Source: Cyclobacteriaceae bacterium
GTDB taxonomy: Bacteria; Bacteroidota; Bacteroidia; Cytophagales; Cyclobacteriaceae
Assembly: GCA_025055435.1 (NCBI GenBank)
Contig: JANWWN010000003.1
Span: 1 to 64,000, forward strand
Length of the DNA: 64,000 nt
Direction of reading: 5' to 3'
In this document: positions 57,253-64,000 of the stretch, piece after piece
How the letters are laid out: every line of letters begins with the position of its first letter
Position numbering within the stretch: position 1 is the first letter of the stretch
Made by a program: the position numbers and the translations under genes
The notes under the pieces: generated by a model
The model's input: only the letters and a program-made list of their open reading frames with translations
Databases searched by the model: none
Told to the model about the DNA's origin: nothing

Positions 57253-58296
57253 TTAGTTTCGTTGTGTTCCCTCTACTTCCATGATTAAATCTTTCCCATA
57301 AGCCATGGCCGGTGTTTGAAAACCGGCTTTGAAGTTTTGGTTAATAATTTTTGATGCAACTAACACACTGGTTTTGGCTGTAAGTACATAGCCGTTCAAT
57401 GTTTCCAACCGTGCCTCGACTGTAAGGCCATGGTCATTCCATACTTTTCCCCACAGATAGCTTTTACCTTCCCGGATGCGTTCCGCTGCAGGACCTGCTT
57501 TTTTATCGGCCTGCCGGAGAAGATAGCTTTTTACTATGCGCATCCTGAGTAAACTGTTCAGATATCGGGATAGTCTGGCCCACTTAATTATTTTCGGACT
57601 TACACCGGCATATATTTCAATATTCGGAATACTGGTGCTGAACCAGGCTGTTGAAACATCGCCCCAAGGAATACACATCGTCATCTGCCGGAAGGCGCCA
57701 AAGTCAACTTCCATTGTTTTGTCGCCCGGCCATACGTCAACCAGCTTTCCATCTTTTCTTACTTTGCCCGGATGGCCTACTCCTTCAATCATGCTTTTGC
57801 GTGTGCCGCGTGAGATGCCGCCTTTCAGCGCGGTGAATGCCAGTTGCAGGTGTGTGGCATCGGGAAGTTTGTTTTTGAGATGAACCGCCAGACAGTCAGA
57901 CGGTACCACATCAAAACCGGTTCCCGGCATAATCATGATATTGCGCTTAGTGGCCTCATCGTGGAGTTGCGCCAGTTGTTCAAAAACATCATACTCGCCG
58001 GTAATGTCGGTGTAGTGTACACCCGTATCAAGACATGCCTTTACCATTTCCCGGGCGGTATGACGAAACGGGCCGGCACAATGGATAACCACCGAGGTTT
58101 TACTAAGTAAATGCCTTAGTGCTTTACTGTCATTTATCTCGCACACTTCAAAGGGATAGCCGGTCTGACGGCTTTGTTCGGCCAGTTGTGCTGCGTTCCG
58201 GCCACTCAGAATAACATTCAGGTTTTGTTTCCGGCATTCCTCAGTAATCAGGCGCCCGGTATAACCGTAAGATCCGTAGATCAGAATTGTTTTCAT
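57253..58296 (-). CDS. Saccharopine dehydrogenase-like / trans-acting enoyl reductase family protein
   Basis: ILIYGSYGYTGRLITEECRKQNLNVILSGRN, VVIHCAGPFRHTAREMVKACLDTGVHYTDITGEYDVFE. Confidence 0.88.
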   Translation of the reverse strand: MKTILIYGSYGYTGRLITEECRKQNLNVILSGRNAAQLAEQSRQTGYPFEVCEINDSKALRHLLSKTSVVIHCAGPFRHTAREMVKACLDTGVHYTDITGEYDVFEQLAQLHDEATKRNIMIMPGTGFDVVPSDCLAVHLKNKLPDATHLQLAFTALKGGISRGTRKSMIEGVGHPGKVRKDGKLVDVWPGDKTMEVDFGAFRQMTMCIPWGDVSTAWFSTSIPNIEIYAGVSPKIIKWARLSRYLNSLLRMRIVKSYLLRQADKKAGPAAERIREGKSYLWGKVWNDHGLTVEARLETLNGYVLTAKTSVLVASKIINQNFKAGFQTPAMAYGKDLIMEVEGTQRN

Positions 58297-58799
58297 GAAA
58301 CAGACTTTGCATTATATCGGCTTAATTTGGGTAGCAGCCTTCTATATTCGGCCTCCCTGCCTGCTATCCAATAGGTTTTAAAAAAGCTTCCGGTCAAGAA
58401 TCCGATCAAAGCACCTCCAAAAGCACTAAGTATTCCGGTCCCGGCGGCCCTTCCTATCTGATTTATGTTGCCGTTATGGCCGTTATCATATTCTGCCCAG
58501 CCGGCTCCAAACCCAACAACAAAACCAATTGCTGCTCCATAAAATGCATTTCGTGTAGAAGCATTGCTCTTGCGGACATTAATTCGCTGGATTTCCTGAG
58601 GATGATAATGTACAATTTGCGAGGTATCAGACAGAAGGCGCAATGTTAAACCATTTGAATCGGCATGTACCCACCGGGTGTACACCTGATCACCGCTTTG
58701 AAGAAATACATGAGCTATAAAAAATGGCGTTGCTTTAGGTGACTGAGCGCTTACCTGCAAAGTACACAACGCGGTGATCAGGGCCACGAGGGCTTTCAT
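58293..58799 (-). CDS. Hypothetical protein with glycine-rich membrane segments
   Basis: Signal peptide; GAAIGFVVGFGAGWAEYDNG, GTGILSAFGGALIGFLTGSFF; 4 bp overlaps on both sides. Confidence 0.65.
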   Translation of the reverse strand: MKALVALITALCTLQVSAQSPKATPFFIAHVFLQSGDQVYTRWVHADSNGLTLRLLSDTSQIVHYHPQEIQRINVRKSNASTRNAFYGAAIGFVVGFGAGWAEYDNGHNGNINQIGRAAGTGILSAFGGALIGFLTGSFFKTYWIAGREAEYRRLLPKLSRYNAKSVS

Positions 58800-59221
58800 G
58801 GAAGGTTGCTGCTGCGCTCGACTTCGGTAATAAAATAGCGCGTTTCACCGCGCCAGGGTACTTTAATGTACCTTTTCACGAAATGAAGATTGACACGTTC
58901 GCCCGACAAAGCCACTTCTTCCAGTTCCGTTATGACTTTTGTGTTACTTTTTTCAACCGAAAAATCAAATGTTTCGGCAATCGGACTGGTATTTTTCAGG
59001 GCGCCAAATGACTCCAGGCTAAGCTTGCCTTCGTAAGTTTTGAAAACGAATCCTTTCTGCGTAATGCGCAAAACTTTGCCGGCCATTACGCCGCGTTCGT
59101 AAACACCAAAATACAGGAATGCCATAAACGACAGCCCGACTACCAAAAGCACAATCAGTAACCTTTTTAAAAATCGGGTTATGGCCTTTTTAACTCGACC
59201 GGTAAAAGAGGTCTGTTCCAT
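58796..59221 (-). CDS. Bacteroidetes conserved single-TM protein (family often annotated as 6-phosphogluconate dehydrogenase, probably a misannotation)
   Basis: LLIVLLVVGLSFMAFLYFGVYERGVMAGKVLRITQKGFVFKTYEGKLSLESFG. Confidence 0.7.
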   Translation of the reverse strand: MEQTSFTGRVKKAITRFLKRLLIVLLVVGLSFMAFLYFGVYERGVMAGKVLRITQKGFVFKTYEGKLSLESFGALKNTSPIAETFDFSVEKSNTKVITELEEVALSGERVNLHFVKRYIKVPWRGETRYFITEVERSSNLP

Positions 59222-59775
59222 TAAACGGTCATAATTTCGGATTCTTTTTTCTTCATCAGTGCATCAATTTTTGCGATGAACTCATCGGTAAGCTTTTGCA
59301 CGCGTGCTTCTGCATCTTTTATATCATCTTCCGAAACGCCTTTAATCTTTTTCAGATGTTCATTGGTTTCCTTGCGGATGTTACGAATGCTCACGCGTCC
59401 GTGCTCGCACTCCTGATGCACCTGCTTAACCAGTTGCTTTCTGCGTTCTTCGGTAAGCATCGGAATGTTGACGATAACCTGCTGCCCGTCATTTTGCGGA
59501 TTCAGCCCAAGGTTGGCATCGCGTATGGCTTTTTCAATTTCAGGAATCAGATTCTTTTCCCAAGGCTTGATGAAGATGGTGCGGGCATCGGGCGTGGTCA
59601 TGGATGACACCTGGTTGAGGGGCGTCATTGTTCCATAGTAAGAAACCTGAACACCATCGAGCATGGACGGACTGGCCTTACCAGCCCGTATTTTTACCAA
59701 TTCATTTGTAACATGATTCAGCGACTTGGTCATGTGGTCGCGGGCTTCTTCAATGTACAATTCAATTTCTTCCAT
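59221..59775 (-). CDS. frr: Ribosome recycling factor
   Basis: LVKIRAGKASPSMLDGVQVSYYGTMTPLNQVSSMTTPDARTIFIKPWEKNLIPEIEKAI. Confidence 0.96.
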   Translation of the reverse strand: MEEIELYIEEARDHMTKSLNHVTNELVKIRAGKASPSMLDGVQVSYYGTMTPLNQVSSMTTPDARTIFIKPWEKNLIPEIEKAIRDANLGLNPQNDGQQVIVNIPMLTEERRKQLVKQVHQECEHGRVSIRNIRKETNEHLKKIKGVSEDDIKDAEARVQKLTDEFIAKIDALMKKKESEIMTV

Positions 59776-59800
59776 GATGTGAAATTAAAATTTTCTGATT

Positions 59801-60508
59801 TCAGGAGATTAATGTTCCGGCTTCTTCGCCTTTGGCTACACGAAGCAGGTTTCCTTTCTTGTTCATGTCGAAAACAATAATCGGCAGCTTGTTTTCCATG
59901 CAAAGGGTGAAAGCCGTCATATCCATAATGCTCAGATTTTTTTCATAGGCTTCCAGGAAAGTGAGCTGGGAATAGCGTACGGCATCGGTAAATTTTTCAG
60001 GGTCTTTATTATACACACCGTCCACCCGCGTGCCTTTCAGCACTACTTCGGCCTGTATTTCGATGGCCCGTAGGCTGGCCGTTGAGTCGGTTGTGAAATA
60101 TGGGTTGCCGATGCCTGCGCCAAAAATAACGATACGTCCTTTTTCCAGGTGGCGGATGGCTCTGCGCCGGATGAATGGCTCGCATACCTGTTCCATTTTT
60201 ATGCCCGACATCAATCGCGTGTACAGGCCGTGGCGTTCCAATGCGCTTTGCAGTGCCATTCCGTTTATTACCGTGGCCAGCATGCCCATGTAGTCGCCCT
60301 GAACGCGGTCAATGCCCAGCCACTCGGCTTCATCGCCCCGGAATATGTTACCGCCGCCTATAACAATGGCCAGCTCAACACCCAGTTCCTTAACCTGCTT
60401 GATTTCTTCTGCGTATTGTTCCAGCACTTCGCGGTCAATATGATGGTTCTTACTCTTACCCTGCAACGCTTCGCCACTGAGTTTCAACAGAATGCGCTTA
60501 TACTTCAT
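59801..60508 (-). CDS. pyrH: UMP kinase
   Basis: [66 protein letters not shown]. Confidence 0.96.
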   Translation of the reverse strand: MKYKRILLKLSGEALQGKSKNHHIDREVLEQYAEEIKQVKELGVELAIVIGGGNIFRGDEAEWLGIDRVQGDYMGMLATVINGMALQSALERHGLYTRLMSGIKMEQVCEPFIRRRAIRHLEKGRIVIFGAGIGNPYFTTDSTASLRAIEIQAEVVLKGTRVDGVYNKDPEKFTDAVRYSQLTFLEAYEKNLSIMDMTAFTLCMENKLPIIVFDMNKKGNLLRVAKGEEAGTLIS

Positions 60509-60604
60509 GCAATAAGTTTTGAAAACCGCGTAAATATAGCCATTCGCAGCGGTTCGAAAGTCGAAGTTTCTGGAGGCTTGTTGTTGGTTCAGAGATGAAT
60601 CATG

Positions 60605-60612
60605 TAAATTTG
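60605..60612 (+). promoter_or_regulatory. Bacteroidetes-type promoter -7 box upstream of TPP riboswitch
   Basis: TAAATTTG with upstream TTG (60584-60586) at 18 nt spacing. Confidence 0.6.
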
Positions 60613-60616
60613 CCGC

Positions 60617-60700
60617 GTTAGGGGTGCCTTAATACTACGGGCTGAGATCATACCCATTGAACCTGATGCCGGTAATGCGGCCGAAGGGAATTAGGCAAGG
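60617..60700 (+). promoter_or_regulatory. TPP (THI-box) riboswitch
   Basis: GTTAGGGGTGCC...GGGCTGAGATCATACCCATTGAACCTGATGCCGGTAATGCGGCCGAAGGGAA: THI-box core CTGAGA...ACCC...GAACCTGAT...GGTAATGC...GAAGGGA. Confidence 0.93.
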
Positions 60701-60759
60701 TAAACTTGTAAGCAGGGCGCAGTCCCCTCTGCACCTGCGGGTTTAACTTCTTAAAATCT

Positions 60760-63213
60760 ATGTTTAAAAGATGGCTTGTGGCAGTATGCCTTCTGCTGCC
60801 CTTTGTGTTGCCGGGCCAGTCCCGGTTGGAAGGCTTCGTGCGTGATGCACGCTCTCAACAACCGTTACCGGGCGCAACGGTGCAACTGGTTGCTTCCGGA
60901 AAAGTTGCCATTACCGATGAGCGCGGTTTTTTTGTGTTTACCGGTGTAAATGAAAACCGACTTACGGCCGAGGTGCGTTTTGTCGGGTATCGTACCAGGC
61001 GTGTTGAACTGGTTTCAGGCGAAAACAACCTGGTTGAACTGGAAGAAGGAATCTCCTTTACCGATGAAGTGCTGGTAACCGCCACGCGTGCATCCGAAAA
61101 AACACCAACCACCTTTACATCGGTTGACCGTACTACTTTGCGCAAGCAGAATTTCGGGCAGGATATGCCTTTGTTACTCAACTGGACACCATCGGTAGTA
61201 ACGACTTCCGATGCAGGCAACGGCGTTGGCTACACGTATATTAATATCCGCGGAAGCGATGCCACGCGTATAAACGTAACACTCAATGGCATACCGTACA
61301 ATGACAGCGAGTCACAGGGTGTTTTCTGGGTAGATATCCCCGATATCGCATCATCAACCCAGAACATACAGATTCAACGGGGAGTGGGCACTTCCACTAA
61401 CGGACCGGGTGCATTTGGCGCCACCATTAACCTGCAGACGCTTTCGCAAACACAAGATCCATATGCAGAAGTCATTCAGTCAGCCGGCTCGTTTAATACC
61501 TGGCGCACAACTGCCGGTTTTGGTACCGGCTTATTGAGTAACCACTGGACCATCGATGGGCGATTCTCAAAGATTTCATCCGATGGATTTATTGACCGCG
61601 CCACATCCGATTTGCAGTCATATTATTTTTCTGCCGGATACAATACAAAGCGAACCATGGTGAAGGCCATTGTATTTGGCGGGCACGAGCGCACCTATCA
61701 AAGCTGGTATGGTGTTCCGGAGTCGCGACTTCGCAATGACACGACAGCCATGTTAATTACTGCCGCCAATGAAGGATGGAATGAAGAGCAAACCCAGCAC
61801 CTGTTGCAGTCCAACAGCCGGACGTTCAACATCTATACTTACAAAGATCAGGTAGATGATTATGCGCAGGATCACTACCAGCTTCATACTTCACATCGTT
61901 TTTCGGATAAGATGACTGGCAACGTAGCCCTCCATTATACCTACGGTCGGGGATATTACGAGGAATTCCGTGACCGCGACCGGCTGAGCCGCTACGGTTT
62001 ACCGAATATAACGATTGGCGACTCGGTTATTAGTCGCTCGGACATCATCCGCAGGCGTTGGCTGGATAATGATTTTTACGGGCTTACCTATTCGTTGCAA
62101 TATGAGCACAACAAATTATCGCTCACCTGGGGCGGTGCCTGGAATCGTTACGACGGTCGTCATTTTGGCGAAATCATCTGGGCACAGGTAACACAGGTTC
62201 CGAAAGATTATCGCTACTACTTCAGCGATGCGGTTAAAACGGATTTCAATACCTACCTGAAAGCTAACTGGCAGGTGGCCGACCGCCTGAATTTATATGG
62301 CGATGTGCAGGTTCGGACCATAGGTTATCGCACAGCCGGCAACGACAACCGCCAAAACACTTTTGATGTGGATGTGAATTATGTATTCTTCAACCCGAAA
62401 GCCGGGCTTACCTATCAGCTAAAGCCAAATGAGCAGATTTACGTATCGTATGCCGTTGCCAACCGCGAGCCGGTGCGCAAGGATTTCATTGATAATCCTT
62501 TTAACCAGTGGCCGCGTCCCGAACGCCTGGGTAACCTGGAAGCCGGATACCGGATACAACGCGACCGGTATCTGTTCAATGCCAACGTGTATTGGATGGA
62601 TTATAAAGATCAACTTGTGCTTACCGGAGAGCTTAATGATGTTGGTGCTGCCATCCGCACCAATGTGGATCGCAGCTATCGCGCAGGTATTGAACTTGAT
62701 TTTACCGGAAAGCTTTCCGAAAAACTTACCTGGAGCGGTAACCTAACCCTGAGCCGGAACAAAATCAGGGAGTTTACGGAAATCCTCTACGATTATGGCG
62801 ATAACTGGGAGTTTGACCCGCCGCAGGAAGTAAGGCGTACCTTCCGAAACACCAATATTGCCATGTCGCCCGGCGTCATTGGTGGATCGGTGCTGGCCTA
62901 TGCACCCCGATCCGGAGCCGAAATTGCACTGCTTACCAAGTATGTAGGGCGGCAATTCCTGGATAACACATCGAATAAAGCCCGTTCGATTGATGATTAC
63001 CTGACAAACGATTTACGCCTGAGCTATACTTTTAAAGTCGCACGTATGCAGGAAATAAATTTCTCGTTCCTGCTCAACAACCTCTTCAACATTGAATACG
63101 AATCGAACGGATATACGTGGGGCTATCGGGGAGGAGGCGTGGAGTTTCGTGAAAATTATTTCTACCCGCAGGCCGGCAGGCATTACATGGCCATGATGCG
63201 GATACGGTTTTAA
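60760..63213 (+). CDS. TonB-dependent receptor, probably thiamin-regulated
   Basis: Signal peptide, CarboxypepD_reg-like domain, plug ATRASEKTPTTFTSVDRTTLRKQNFGQDMPLLLNWTPSV...YINIRGSDATRINVTLNGIPYND, C-terminal barrel; directly downstream of TPP riboswitch. Confidence 0.92.
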   Translation: MFKRWLVAVCLLLPFVLPGQSRLEGFVRDARSQQPLPGATVQLVASGKVAITDERGFFVFTGVNENRLTAEVRFVGYRTRRVELVSGENNLVELEEGISFTDEVLVTATRASEKTPTTFTSVDRTTLRKQNFGQDMPLLLNWTPSVVTTSDAGNGVGYTYINIRGSDATRINVTLNGIPYNDSESQGVFWVDIPDIASSTQNIQIQRGVGTSTNGPGAFGATINLQTLSQTQDPYAEVIQSAGSFNTWRTTAGFGTGLLSNHWTIDGRFSKISSDGFIDRATSDLQSYYFSAGYNTKRTMVKAIVFGGHERTYQSWYGVPESRLRNDTTAMLITAANEGWNEEQTQHLLQSNSRTFNIYTYKDQVDDYAQDHYQLHTSHRFSDKMTGNVALHYTYGRGYYEEFRDRDRLSRYGLPNITIGDSVISRSDIIRRRWLDNDFYGLTYSLQYEHNKLSLTWGGAWNRYDGRHFGEIIWAQVTQVPKDYRYYFSDAVKTDFNTYLKANWQVADRLNLYGDVQVRTIGYRTAGNDNRQNTFDVDVNYVFFNPKAGLTYQLKPNEQIYVSYAVANREPVRKDFIDNPFNQWPRPERLGNLEAGYRIQRDRYLFNANVYWMDYKDQLVLTGELNDVGAAIRTNVDRSYRAGIELDFTGKLSEKLTWSGNLTLSRNKIREFTEILYDYGDNWEFDPPQEVRRTFRNTNIAMSPGVIGGSVLAYAPRSGAEIALLTKYVGRQFLDNTSNKARSIDDYLTNDLRLSYTFKVARMQEINFSFLLNNLFNIEYESNGYTWGYRGGGVEFRENYFYPQAGRHYMAMMRIRF

Positions 63214-63240
63214 CCGGTTAATGGAGAAAGTGTTTAAAAG

Positions 63241-63271
63241 ATAAAGCGGGCCGAGCCCGCTTTATTTTTTT
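63241..63271. terminator. Bidirectional intrinsic terminator between convergent genes
   Basis: ATAAAGCGGGC-CGA-GCCCGCTTTAT, perfect 11 bp stem followed by T-tract; A-rich upstream serves opposite strand. Confidence 0.85.
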
Positions 63272-64000
63272 ACTCCTTTTTAGCTGCTTTTGGCTTTTTA
63301 ACTTTCAGCAGCAGATGATCGGCTTTACCATCGTGGTCGGCTATGATGGTGCCGCCTTCTTCAATTTCGCCTTTCAGTATTTCTTCGGCTACCGGGTCTT
63401 CCAGGTATTTGGTGATGGCGCGATGCAACGGCCTTGCGCCGAATTGTTGGTCATATCCTTTTTCAGCCAGGAAGTCTTTGGCCTTATCGGTTAGCTCAAC
63501 TGTATAGCCCAATGCGTTAATGCGGGCAAATACTTTTTTCAGCGTAAGCTCAATAATCTGGTGGATGTGTTCACGCTTCAGCGAGTTGAATACAATCACA
63601 TCGTCCAGACGGTTAAGGAACTCCGGACTGAATGCTTTTTTCAACGCATTCTGAATAGTTGCCTTCATCAGCTCTTCTTCGCTTTCGCGTTTGGCGGCTG
63701 TTGAGAAACCGATACCTGTTCCGAAGTCTTTCAGGTCGCGCACACCGATGTTGGAGGTCATGATGATGATGGTGTTGCGGAAGTCCACCCTGCGGCCCAG
63801 GCCATCGGTAAGGATGCCGTCATCCAGAACCTGCAGCAGAATATTGAACACATCGGGGTGGGCCTTTTCAATTTCATCCAATAAAACTACCGAATAAGGC
63901 TTTCTTCTCACTTTTTCAGTCAGCTGACCACCTTCTTCATAGCCCACATAACCCGGAGGAGCACCCACCAGCCGCGATACGGAAAACTTCTCCATGTATT
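63270..64000 (-). CDS. clpC: ATP-dependent Clp protease ATP-binding subunit ClpC, partial (5' end beyond window)
   Basis: MEKFSVSRLVGAPPGYVGYEEGGQLTEKVRRKPYSVVLLDEIEKAHPDVFNILLQVLDDGILTDGLGR; frame remains open to window end. Confidence 0.9.
   Translation of the reverse strand, partial: YMEKFSVSRLVGAPPGYVGYEEGGQLTEKVRRKPYSVVLLDEIEKAHPDVFNILLQVLDDGILTDGLGRRVDFRNTIIIMTSNIGVRDLKDFGTGIGFSTAAKRESEEELMKATIQNALKKAFSPEFLNRLDDVIVFNSLKREHIHQIIELTLKKVFARINALGYTVELTDKAKDFLAEKGYDQQFGARPLHRAITKYLEDPVAEEILKGEIEEGGTIIADHDGKADHLLLKVKKPKAAKKE

Noticed and set aside
60149-60598. 149 aa plus-strand ORF over pyrH
   Set aside because: Antisense shadow of pyrH and its upstream region; no recognisable domain

Overview
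This 64 kb window looks like chromosomal DNA from a Bacteroidetes bacterium, probably Cytophagales/Cyclobacteriaceae-like. Supporting signs are TAnnTTTG promoter boxes, T9SS C-terminal sorting domains, DUF4834/DUF5686 genes, a group II-like GGGP synthase and LytTR signalling. It is densely coding and mostly housekeeping: recO, tdk, purN, rarA, initiator tRNA-era-der, a nagB/murQ/kinase amino-sugar operon, carB, dapF, secA, gmk, nadD, mnmH-selD, frr, pyrH and clpC (partial). I saw no CRISPR array, prophage, IS element or transposase. The most notable items are: (1) a ~166 bp palindromic multi-hairpin element between two convergent genes (45474-45639), made of two diverged inverted arms; (2) a sigma factor / anti-sigma-like TonB fusion, divergent from a vWA protein carrying a similar beta-sandwich domain; (3) a SelU-SelD-(WYL-like small ORF) translationally overlapping cluster; (4) a SpoIIM/DUF4129/DUF4350/MoxR/DUF58 cluster of unknown function; (5) a GGGP synthase and a UbiA-type prenyltransferase suggesting archaeal-type ether-lipid chemistry; (6) a NagB-PIG-L fusion next to murQ and a sugar kinase; (7) a TPP riboswitch ahead of a TonB-dependent receptor. 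All family calls come from reading motifs, without database searches.
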